Below are positions 1 to 5,522 of a stretch of DNA of 10,434 bases, piece by piece. Made by a program: the position numbers and the translations under genes. Source of the stretch: Desulfatitalea sp. (GTDB lineage Bacteria; Desulfobacterota; Desulfobacteria; Desulfobacterales; Desulfosarcinaceae); the NCBI GenBank assembly GCA_013041835.1, contig JABDRH010000453.1, positions 1 to 10,434 on the forward strand, written 5' to 3'. Numbering within the stretch: position 1 is the first letter of the stretch; each line of letters begins with the position of its first letter. The notes below the pieces were generated by a model. That model was not told where the DNA came from and did no database searches. It saw only the letters and a program-made list of their open reading frames with translations.

Positions 1-1
1 C

Positions 2-139
2 GGCCATGGTCCACATCGACTCTTGACCAAGCCTTTCACCCAGGAAGAGCTCATTCACGCCGTAGCCGCCCTGCTTGACACCGAGTACTACGCCAACAGC
101 TTCGAAGCCCCGGCATTAGATGCTGAATCGGGCCCTTAG
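2..139 (+). CDS. Receiver-domain protein, C-terminal fragment (response regulator or hybrid histidine kinase)
   Basis: Only the last 45 codons are in the window; the gene starts to the left. The visible peptide contains LLTKPFTQEELIHAVAALLD, the usual end of a CheY-like receiver: the conserved Lys-Pro (visible residues 10-11) that contacts the phosphoryl group, followed by the amphipathic last helix (alpha5). About 20 loose residues follow up to a TAG stop, with no DNA-binding domain after the receiver. The protein is therefore either a stand-alone or C-terminal receiver of a hybrid kinase, or a regulator whose output domain lies upstream. The phosphoacceptor Asp is outside the window. The gene converges on the secreted cysteine-rich gene, and the two stop codons lie in the arms of one shared hairpin. 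Family assignment is fairly safe; the type of two-component protein is not decidable here. Confidence 0.75.
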   Translation, partial: GHGPHRLLTKPFTQEELIHAVAALLDTEYYANSFEAPALDAESGP

Positions 140-183
140 GGCTCCCGCAAAAATAACTTCACATTTCTATTTGCGCGAGCCCT
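138..183. terminator. Shared hairpin between convergent genes, candidate bidirectional terminator
   Basis: The arm AGGGCTCCCGCAAA (138-151) pairs with TTTGCGCGAGCCCT (170-183) in 13 of 14 positions, with a single C-C mismatch and an 18-nt loop. It sits exactly between the convergent receiver and cysteine-rich genes, and each arm includes part of one stop codon. The A-rich and T-rich inner ends mean either strand gives a stable GC-rich base. There is no uridine tract after the stem on either strand, so classical Rho-independent termination is uncertain; the structure could also protect mRNA 3' ends. Confidence 0.5.
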
Positions 184-1139
184 TAGCCGCCGCAGGCAGT
201 TTGGCACTCCTTTTCCGTGGCGAAAAAGTAAAAGCCATCACTGCCGCACCCGCTGACGAGAGTGCAGCGACCGTCGATAACGCCCCAGCCCAGAATCATT
301 TCGCAAGCCCCAAAGTCGTAACCCGCAACGTCGACACATTGCGGCAGGCCACAGACCCATCCACACATGAAGCTGTCGCATACGCCGTATCCGACACATT
401 GGATGTGAAGGAAAACGTTGCCCAACAGATTGCAGTCCACATCGCGTTCGCATCTACCGTCGTCTTCGCACATGTGATCACTGGCGCAATATTGGTCCTC
501 GGGGCAGTCCGCATCGTCTTGGCACTTATTTTCACAAACCGCATAACCGTTTGCATCATAAAACTCCGCGGTACAGCCGCCGCAGTAATTCGCCTGACAC
601 TTGCCGTCCGGACAATCCGGAGCCACTTCACAAGGATCCACAAAACAGTTCACCGGCCGGCTGCCATCGGCGCAAATGCAGGCATCTGAACAACACACCA
701 AACGGCTGTATAAGAAATCAAGGTCTTCATCGCTCAAGGCCGAAAAAAGCGGGTTGTAATCGCACAGGCCCACCGATAGCTGGGTGAATCCCCAGTAGGT
801 TCCGGAAGCATTTCCGTTGATCAGATATTCATCACCGGTCCGCAACGTGATCCCGCACGCGGCGCTTGAACTCGGCGTGCGCAAGATCACGTACCGATCC
901 GTTGACAAACACCCTTTAAACACGTGTTGCACATTGGCGAAATACACAACCGAATCACCGCGCTGTATTCGCAAAAAGATACGCGCTTTGATGACGTCGC
1001 TGCTATGGTTATAACTCGATGCTACGGTCGGCGGCATGCAACTGCATGCCTGAACGGGTACCGCGCCGATAGCCGTTACCATCAAAGCCGTCATCAAGAT
1101 GCCCCAAAGACACACCCATTGTTTGATATCAATCGACAT
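183..1139 (-). CDS. Secreted cysteine-rich protein with TIMP/NTR-like N-terminus and Kunitz-like C-terminus
   Basis: The protein has 318 residues. The start is the ATG at 1137-1139, because AGGAGG lies 5 nt upstream and the hydrophobic signal peptide follows directly; an in-frame ATG 16 codons further out has no such site. Residues 1-31 form a signal peptide ending VPVQA, so the mature chain would begin CSCMPP (Cys32, Cys34). This, with SDVIKAR at 47-53 and later cysteines 77, 95 and 126, resembles the netrin/TIMP (NTR) fold, whose CxC start chelates zinc in metalloprotease inhibitors. Residues 149-267 are a cysteine-dense middle including NYCGGCTAEFYD (184-195) and several acidic CxxDxDCP-like stretches. 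Residues 268-316 resemble a Kunitz domain, with six cysteines and a DGFYFFATEKEC (301-312) ending. Extracellular or periplasmic disulfide-rich location is inferred. Protease inhibition is a hypothesis from the two folds; the domain calls need profile searches. Confidence 0.72.
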   Translation of the reverse strand: MSIDIKQWVCLWGILMTALMVTAIGAVPVQACSCMPPTVASSYNHSSDVIKARIFLRIQRGDSVVYFANVQHVFKGCLSTDRYVILRTPSSSAACGITLRTGDEYLINGNASGTYWGFTQLSVGLCDYNPLFSALSDEDLDFLYSRLVCCSDACICADGSRPVNCFVDPCEVAPDCPDGKCQANYCGGCTAEFYDANGYAVCENKCQDDADCPEDQYCASDHMCEDDGRCERDVDCNLLGNVFLHIQCVGYGVCDSFMCGWVCGLPQCVDVAGYDFGACEMILGWGVIDGRCTLVSGCGSDGFYFFATEKECQTACGG

Positions 1140-1144
1140 GGAAG

Positions 1145-1150
1145 CCTCCT
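1145..1150 (-). promoter_or_regulatory. Shine-Dalgarno site fixing the start of the TIMP/Kunitz-like gene
   Basis: AGGAGG on the minus strand ends 5 nt before the ATG at 1137-1139. It supports the start at residue MSIDIKQW, not the in-frame ATG 48 nt further upstream. Confidence 0.8.
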
Positions 1151-1161
1151 TTCTTTTATTT

Positions 1162-1167
1162 ATTATA
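1162..1167 (-). promoter_or_regulatory. Possible -10 box (TATAAT) of the TIMP/Kunitz-like gene
   Basis: A perfect TATAAT lies on the minus strand within the 105-nt gap between the FAD dehydrogenase gene and this gene. No convincing -35 element is found 16-18 nt upstream, and the resulting 5' leader would be only about 16 nt, so this is a weak call. If real, the cysteine-rich gene is transcribed separately from the redox operon upstream. Confidence 0.3.
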
Positions 1168-1244
1168 ATGGCTGCAATGTCCATCATGGATACATTTGAC
1201 GAAATATCTACCCCGATATTGTATTCCCGTGTATCTATCGAAAT

Positions 1245-2633
1245 TCAGATTCTGTTCACAATCGTTTTGGCGGGAATCAGACCGGTCGCGGCGGCCGAAA
1301 CGATATTGCCGGCGACGCCGGGGCCGTCACCGGCTACGAACAAGCCTTGCACGGCAGTCTCCAGGTACTGGTCGGTCTCCACCTGAACGGCGAAAAATTT
1401 AATTTCTGGTGCATAGAGCAATGTCTCGTCATTGGATACGCCTTTCACCACCCGATTGAGCTGCTCCAGTCCCTCCATTGTGTTGGTCAAGATCCGTTCA
1501 GGCAAGGCCATGGCAATATCGCCGCATACCACGTTGGTCAGGGTCGGCCGGATGTAGCCTTTATGAATGCGGTGCCAGGTGCTGCGCCGTCCGCGTTTCA
1601 AGTCACCGAAGCGTTGCAAAATGGGCTTCCCACCGCCGATGAGCGTGGCCAGCCGACCGATGGACTCGCCGTAGGCCTGGTTATCGGTCACCGGCTCGGT
1701 GAGCACTACCTTGGATAGAAACGCAAAGTTGGTGTTTTCCGACTTTCGGTCCAGGTAAGCGTGGCCGTTGACACATACAAATTGGTTATAGTTTTCCAGT
1801 GTCACGAAGCCGCCCCGGTTGGTGCAAAAAGTGCGCGTCTGGTCATCATACTTTGCCGTCTGGATGAAAAAGGTGGGATCATAGATGATGGCGCACAGAT
1901 CCTGCATGATGTCATTGTGCACCTCCACCCGCACCCCCACTTCAATGCCCCGCTGGCGCACCGCCAAACCGTGCTCGGCCGCCAACCGGCCTACCCATTC
2001 GGCCCCTGAACGGCCGGGCGCCAGAATCACACTGGCGGCCGTGTATCGCCTGCGGTTGGTGGTCACGCCCGTCACTTTTTGACGATCCACCACAATGGCG
2101 CGCACCTCTTCGGAGCTGTGGATCACCACACCCCGCTCACGCAGGTGGTTCACCATGCTATCGATGTGGTCGGGCAACCGGTCGCTACCCAGATGCTTCT
2201 GGCGGATCAACAGCAGGTTGATACCATAGCGTTTGGCACGCTTGCGGATCGCCTGAGCCGTGGCCATGTCGGTGGGGTAGACCGGGCCGTCCATGCCGAA
2301 ACGGTTGAAGATCTGTTCGGTTTCGACCAGCAGGGTATCGGCCGCAGACCTGGGCATGAACTGGGTCAGATCGGTTTTGCCCAATTTATGAATGAAGTTC
2401 AGCTTGCCGTCTGAAAAGAGCCCGGCACCGCCCATGCCGCACAGAATATTGCAGGGTTTGCACATTCGGCACGGTACTTCTGCGCTCATGGGGCAGCGCC
2501 GTCGTTCGGGAGATCGACCCTTGTCCATCAACAGCACCCGGGCGTCCGAGTGCTCGCACAGCCAGTAGGCCGCAAAAAGCCCCGCCGGACCGCCGCCCAC
2601 GATGATCACGTCAAACTGGTTGTTTTCAGACAT
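1245..2633 (-). CDS. FAD-dependent dehydrogenase, COG2509-like, with conserved cysteine cluster
   Basis: A 462-residue flavoprotein. The N-terminal Rossmann motif VIIVGGGPAG (9-18) binds FAD, with the acidic residue of MDKGR (36-40) expected to contact ribose. Residues 47-65 hold five cysteines in the order C47, C55, C58, C61, C65, followed by GMGGAGLFSDGKLNF (66-80). This Cys-rich segment plus GGAGxFSDGK is the signature of the poorly characterised 'FAD-dependent dehydrogenase' family (COG2509). The C-terminal LFVAGDGPGVAGNIVSAA closes the FAD site. Length is normal for the family. Substrate is unknown; the cysteines could carry an Fe-S cluster or act in thiol/disulfide transfer, which is inference. 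It lies 46 nt downstream of the WrbA-like flavodoxin on the same strand, so co-transcription and electron exchange with that flavoprotein are plausible. Ribosome binding is weak: an AAGGG about 12 nt before the ATG, which fits translation within an operon. Confidence 0.85.
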   Translation of the reverse strand: MSENNQFDVIIVGGGPAGLFAAYWLCEHSDARVLLMDKGRSPERRRCPMSAEVPCRMCKPCNILCGMGGAGLFSDGKLNFIHKLGKTDLTQFMPRSAADTLLVETEQIFNRFGMDGPVYPTDMATAQAIRKRAKRYGINLLLIRQKHLGSDRLPDHIDSMVNHLRERGVVIHSSEEVRAIVVDRQKVTGVTTNRRRYTAASVILAPGRSGAEWVGRLAAEHGLAVRQRGIEVGVRVEVHNDIMQDLCAIIYDPTFFIQTAKYDDQTRTFCTNRGGFVTLENYNQFVCVNGHAYLDRKSENTNFAFLSKVVLTEPVTDNQAYGESIGRLATLIGGGKPILQRFGDLKRGRRSTWHRIHKGYIRPTLTNVVCGDIAMALPERILTNTMEGLEQLNRVVKGVSNDETLLYAPEIKFFAVQVETDQYLETAVQGLFVAGDGPGVAGNIVSAAATGLIPAKTIVNRI

Positions 2634-2679
2634 TTTATGACGAGACCCTTACGTCAACACCCGCCCATACCATTGGCCA

Positions 2680-3159
2680 TCACCCGAGTTTCACGGCCAG
2701 CTCCGCCACCCGCCGACCCAGCTTGCGGGCGTTTTCAGCCGTACCGCTGTCCGGCACCCCCACGCAAGCCGCGCCATAGTGACCGGTGGCCGAAAGCGGA
2801 TCACCCACAATGATCATGCCATAGATCAGCATGGCCTGAAGAATGGAGAGCAAAGTGGTTTCCTTGCCGCCGGTAGGATCGCCCGAGGTGGCAAAGGCCG
2901 CTCCGATCTTGTTTTCCATACGCCGGCGCACGCCCACAAATTCATCGAGGACCTGTTTCAGGGGAGCCGCCATGGAGCCAAAATATACCGGCGAGCCCGC
3001 GATCAGCCCCGCACTGGCGGCAAATTCATCCCGGGTCACTTCATCGGTGTTGCGCAACAATACCTCGACACCATCCACCTGCGCAACACCCTCGGCAACC
3101 ATTTCGGCCAGCCGCCGCGTATTACCTCCCTTGGAATAATAAAGCACGAGAATCTGCAT
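2680..3159 (-). CDS. WrbA-like flavodoxin-family FMN protein (probable NAD(P)H:quinone oxidoreductase type)
   Basis: A 159-residue flavodoxin fold. YYSKGGNTRRLA (7-18) is the FMN-phosphate loop. GSPVYFGSMAAPLKQVLDEF (residues 55-74) matches the WrbA 'GTPxRFGxMAxxxxxFLD' isoalloxazine loop, and TGGKETTLLS with GMIIVGDP corresponds to the WrbA TGGxETT/GMxxVG region. The chain is shorter than the roughly 200 residues of typical WrbA, so it may be a compact relative; two-electron quinone reduction is inferred from the family. The ATG at 3157-3159 is preceded by GGAGG with a 6-nt spacer. It is the first gene of a probable operon with the FAD dehydrogenase, and divergent from the ABM-family gene. 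A 14-bp palindrome sits just upstream of the ribosome-binding site and may regulate it. Confidence 0.85.
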   Translation of the reverse strand: MQILVLYYSKGGNTRRLAEMVAEGVAQVDGVEVLLRNTDEVTRDEFAASAGLIAGSPVYFGSMAAPLKQVLDEFVGVRRRMENKIGAAFATSGDPTGGKETTLLSILQAMLIYGMIIVGDPLSATGHYGAACVGVPDSGTAENARKLGRRVAELAVKLG

Positions 3160-3171
3160 TTTCCCCCTCCC

Positions 3172-3185
3172 CCCGGTATACCGGG
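3172..3185. promoter_or_regulatory. Perfect 14-bp palindrome upstream of the flavodoxin gene, candidate operator
   Basis: CCCGGTATACCGGG is a perfect inverted repeat with no spacer. It ends 12 nt before the flavodoxin start codon, directly abutting its GGAGG site. A dimeric repressor bound here would block the operon start; a spacerless palindrome makes a poor RNA hairpin, so a DNA operator is more likely. No regulator gene lies next to it, so the binding protein is unknown. Confidence 0.35.
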
Positions 3186-3351
3186 TGCTGAAAATAAACG
3201 CCCCCCCAACTCATTCCATGCCACGGAGGGCCGCAATAAAAGCCCGGCGTATTCAGCCATTCCAACTCAAACAAGCCAGTGCGGACGAGTAGATTTCGTA
3301 CGGAATCCGGTTCTGCGGGAATAAGCGTTCGGGGCCGGGCAAAGCAAACAA

Positions 3352-3381
3352 TTGACTTAGCGCTGTCCACGCATTTATTAT
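3352..3381 (+). promoter_or_regulatory. Sigma70-type promoter of the ABM-family gene
   Basis: TTGACT (3352-3357) is followed after 18 nt by TATTAT (3376-3381). Transcription would begin near 3388 and give a leader of about 130 nt before the ATG at 3520. Confidence 0.55.
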
Positions 3382-3508
3382 GTAAAGAACCTATGGATTA
3401 AACACATCCAAGGTTGTCTTTCACCTGATCCTGCACAGACCTCAAATCCTTGATCTGCCCGGCGACACCATTGCGTCTTATTTCCTCAACCCTTAGCACA
3501 GCAGCAAC

Positions 3509-3514
3509 AGGAGG
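3509..3514 (+). promoter_or_regulatory. Shine-Dalgarno site fixing the start of the ABM-family gene
   Basis: AGGAGG ends 5 nt before the ATG at 3520. An in-frame GTG at 3514 overlaps this site and so cannot be the used start. Confidence 0.8.
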
Positions 3515-3519
3515 TGTTT

Positions 3520-3816
3520 ATGGCGATAAAAGTATTGATCAACCGTTCGGTACCGGAAGGCAAAGCCAAGGAAATGATTCCTCTGTTTCGCAGGATGCGC
3601 GCCCTGGCCATGAGCCAGGACGGCTACATTTCCGGCGAGACCCTGCGCAACATGGACAATCCCGAAGAGTTTCTGGTGATCAGTTCCTGGCAGTCATCTG
3701 ACGCCTGGACCGAATGGCTCAACAGCGGCAATCGCCAGGAAATCCAGAATGAGATCGATGCCCTTCTCGGCGGTCAGACCCGGTATGAGGTTTACCACTA
3801 CGGGTTTACTGAATAA
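3520..3816 (+). CDS. Antibiotic biosynthesis monooxygenase (ABM) domain protein, small dimeric alpha-beta barrel
   Basis: A 98-residue single-domain protein. It opens with MAIKVLINRSVPEGK and continues with a helix (KEMIPLFRRMRALAMSQDGY), then EEFLVISSWQSSDAWTEWLNS (residues 50-70). This strand-helix-strand arrangement, with the conserved 'W' strand followed by 'W..W', is typical of the ABM family (dimeric ferredoxin-like barrel; YgiN-type quinol monooxygenases and IsdG-type haem enzymes). The catalytic chemistry cannot be assigned from sequence: these barrels oxidise quinols or polyketides, or merely bind small molecules. The neighbourhood (divergent WrbA-like flavodoxin plus FAD dehydrogenase) favours a quinone or redox-stress role by analogy with the E. 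coli ygiN/mdaB pair. It has its own promoter and converges on the TolC gene with only 10 nt between stop codons. Confidence 0.82.
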   Translation: MAIKVLINRSVPEGKAKEMIPLFRRMRALAMSQDGYISGETLRNMDNPEEFLVISSWQSSDAWTEWLNSGNRQEIQNEIDALLGGQTRYEVYHYGFTE

Positions 3817-3846
3817 TCGCCCCTGATTATTTGAAGGTATTCAGTA
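3807..3846. terminator. Inverted repeats between convergent ABM and TolC genes, candidate bidirectional terminator
   Basis: TACTGAATA (3807-3815) pairs perfectly with TATTCAGTA (3838-3846). Nested inside, AATAATC (3812-3818) pairs with GATTATT (3825-3831) around a 6-nt loop; the two stems overlap and are mutually exclusive in part. Both stop codons (TAA 3814-3816 plus, TAA 3827-3829 minus) lie in the structure. The stems are AT-rich and lack a clean uridine tract, so termination is uncertain. Confidence 0.35.
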
Positions 3847-5245
3847 TCTCGCCCGTGGCGGTAAGCAGATTGTACCACGAGACCCGCAACGCCACGCGTG
3901 CCTGGGCCAGTTGGGAGCGTGCGACGTTCAGGTCGCGCTGGGCCTGGTTCAGGCGCGCCAAAGAGCCCACACCGGCCTTGTACTCTTTTTCCACCAAATC
4001 GCGTTGCTGCTTCACCAGCTTGGTGTTGGTCTCCTGCAACGTCAGCACCCGCTGGGCCGTATCGATTTCGTTTGCAATGCGTTGGATCTCGGCCGCCACA
4101 TTAATGTGGGCGTCTTGGCGGGTACGCTGGGTTTCATAGAGACGCGCCCTTGCTTCGGCGGTTCTGGCCCGTGTCAGGCCGCCGGCAAATATGTTCCAGC
4201 TCAGACCGATGCCGATGGAATTGCCGAAATCGTCGCCTTGGAAACCGGGGTCCTCGGGCCGATTGCCGGTGTAATCGGCTGACAAGGCGATGGTGGGATA
4301 GTAGTCGGCCTGGGCGGCTTTCACGCCGGCTTCGGCCTGTTGCACCACCCGATCGACCCGCTGCAAGTCAGGACGCCGGGTCAGTGCCGTCTCAATCAGA
4401 AGCGTCGGTTGGGGCGTAGACAGCTCCTGATCGGTGGTGGCGGAAAGCTCGGCCAGGTTGACATGCGCCGGCAGGCGGCCGCCGCGCACCCCCATCAGGG
4501 CCGCCAGGCTCACCAGACCGGCGCGGTAACCGCGTTCCTCCTGGATACGGGCGCTGACGGCGGCATTGACCCGCACTTCAAAGTTAAGCACATCGCTCAG
4601 GGAGCCGGTGCCCACATCGTAACGCAAACGCGTTTCCACAAGCTGACGCCGGTTAAAAGCTTCATCGGCCTTGGCAATGGCCACATTCTCTTGGGCCAAT
4701 TGGGCTTGCAGGTAGGCGCTGGTTACCGCCGAGAGCAGCAAGCGCTGTACATCGTCCAGGCCCGCCACGCCGGCCTGTTCGCCGTACCGTGCGGTAGCCA
4801 GACGAAATTCCCGGGCCAGGCCGTCGAAAATGAGCCAGGTGGCCTTGAGACCCAGTTGGTAATATGTTTCAGGATTGGCAATGCCCTGCGCTGAAGAATC
4901 CAAACCGGAGAGCATGGAATTTAAAGCCGCCTGCGGGGCAAATTCACGCTCCGACATATCCACCCGCGACCCCCCTAACGTGGCGTCCAGTTGCGGCCAA
5001 TAAAGCGCCTGGGCCTGTTTGACCACTTGGGAAGCCTGTCTCACGCGCGCTTCGGCGGCAGCCACCGAAGGGTTGCCCCCAAGTGCGATACGCGCCGCCG
5101 TCTTCAGATCGAGTACCTTGACCCGCTCCAACGCATGCAATGGATCCGCCGATTGTTGTTGCTCGGCATGGGCGCCTGCGCTCATCATCATTGCGATCAC
5201 AACACCCAACATGTAACCGTACACTCGTTTACCGCCAACTCGCAT
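3827..5245 (-). CDS. TolC-family outer membrane efflux protein
   Basis: The protein has 472 residues, starting at the ATG at 5243-5245. AGGAGG lies 6 nt upstream and a clean signal peptide (MRVGGKRVYG..., cleavage after AHA at about residue 27) follows; upstream in-frame starts add 48 residues with no such features. The mature part has the two repeated outer-membrane-efflux halves. The first contains VKQAQALYWPQLDATLGGS and LKATWLIFDGLAREFRLATA; the second contains VKAAQADYYPTIALSADYTG and GLSWNIFAGGLTRARTAEAR. Long Ala/Gln/Arg-rich helices form the periplasmic tunnel. As a trimer it would be the outer-membrane duct of a tripartite efflux pump or type I secretion system. No membrane-fusion protein, RND, ABC or MFS partner is adjacent, so it is an orphan here and its cargo is unknown. 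It converges on the ABM gene and lies downstream of the cyclic-nucleotide-domain gene, 277 nt away. Confidence 0.93.
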   Translation of the reverse strand: MRVGGKRVYGYMLGVVIAMMMSAGAHAEQQQSADPLHALERVKVLDLKTAARIALGGNPSVAAAEARVRQASQVVKQAQALYWPQLDATLGGSRVDMSEREFAPQAALNSMLSGLDSSAQGIANPETYYQLGLKATWLIFDGLAREFRLATARYGEQAGVAGLDDVQRLLLSAVTSAYLQAQLAQENVAIAKADEAFNRRQLVETRLRYDVGTGSLSDVLNFEVRVNAAVSARIQEERGYRAGLVSLAALMGVRGGRLPAHVNLAELSATTDQELSTPQPTLLIETALTRRPDLQRVDRVVQQAEAGVKAAQADYYPTIALSADYTGNRPEDPGFQGDDFGNSIGIGLSWNIFAGGLTRARTAEARARLYETQRTRQDAHINVAAEIQRIANEIDTAQRVLTLQETNTKLVKQQRDLVEKEYKAGVGSLARLNQAQRDLNVARSQLAQARVALRVSWYNLLTATGEILNTFK

Positions 5246-5251
5246 CACTGT

Positions 5252-5257
5252 CCTCCT
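5252..5257 (-). promoter_or_regulatory. Shine-Dalgarno site fixing the start of the TolC-family gene
   Basis: AGGAGG on the minus strand ends 6 nt before the ATG at 5243-5245, placing the start immediately before the signal peptide. Confidence 0.8.
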
Positions 5258-5315
5258 CTGCGCTTGCCTTGCTCCGTTTATCCGGCCCAGATGCCGTCGA
5301 TCCAGAAGAAGTACC

Positions 5316-5321
5316 ATTATA
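5316..5321 (-). promoter_or_regulatory. Possible -10 box of the TolC-family gene
   Basis: A perfect minus-strand TATAAT lies about 70 nt upstream of the TolC start in an AT-rich stretch. The -35 position (CTAATT with a 17-nt spacer) is poor, so the promoter would need an activator or is not real. A 10-bp palindrome TTGCATGCAA lies further upstream at 5463-5472. Confidence 0.3.
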
Positions 5322-5496
5322 TATTGTGTTAGGCAAATAATTAGATAAACTAAGGAAAGATTCGTACGCCCGATTACCGTGTGTGTCAACCGAAAACGGC
5401 TTTAAGGATGCAGGCAATAAATAATTACACCATCTTGCTTGATCTTTGGCCCATCTGCAGTGTTGCATGCAAGTGAACCCAATCGCGGTGCAATCC

Positions 5497-5515
5497 GGCA
5501 AAAGCATTTTTTGCC
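5497..5515 (-). terminator. Hairpin after the cyclic-nucleotide-domain gene, candidate terminator
   Basis: GGCAAAA and TTTTGCC form a perfect 7-bp stem with a 5-nt loop, starting about 8 nt after the TAA stop of the minus-strand gene ending at 5523. The thymidines are in the stem arm and not after it, so it is not a textbook intrinsic terminator, but the position fits a 3' end. Confidence 0.4.
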
Positions 5516-5522
5516 AAGACCC

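Larger units (their letters stand above)
3160..3519. other. Divergent intergenic region between flavodoxin and ABM genes
   Basis: This 360-base gap holds no convincing gene. It contains the flavodoxin ribosome-binding site and a palindrome at its left end, and a good plus-strand promoter at 3352-3381. A short imperfect stem lies in the ABM leader (AACCTATGGA 3388-3397 with TCCAAGGTT 3407-3415), followed by the ABM Shine-Dalgarno site at 3509-3514. No clear minus-strand promoter for the flavodoxin operon could be picked; the best weak candidate is TTGGAA, 18 nt, TTTTAT. Short open frames here lack ribosome-binding sites and look fortuitous. Confidence 0.6.

Noticed and set aside
120..689. A 189-codon plus-strand open frame.
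   Set aside because: It lies antisense to the cysteine-rich secreted gene, lacks a ribosome-binding site and has no recognisable domain; it is the opposite-strand shadow of that gene.
1033..1050. An 8-bp perfect inverted repeat with a 2-nt loop in the secreted-protein gene.
   Set aside because: It is produced by the codons of Ala-Cys-Ser-Cys-Met, and its tight loop makes an RNA hairpin unlikely; probably a coding by-product.
1203..1220. AATATC/GATATT hairpin with a 6-nt loop between the FAD dehydrogenase and the secreted-protein gene.
   Set aside because: A 6-bp AT-rich stem without a T-tract is too weak to support a terminator call.
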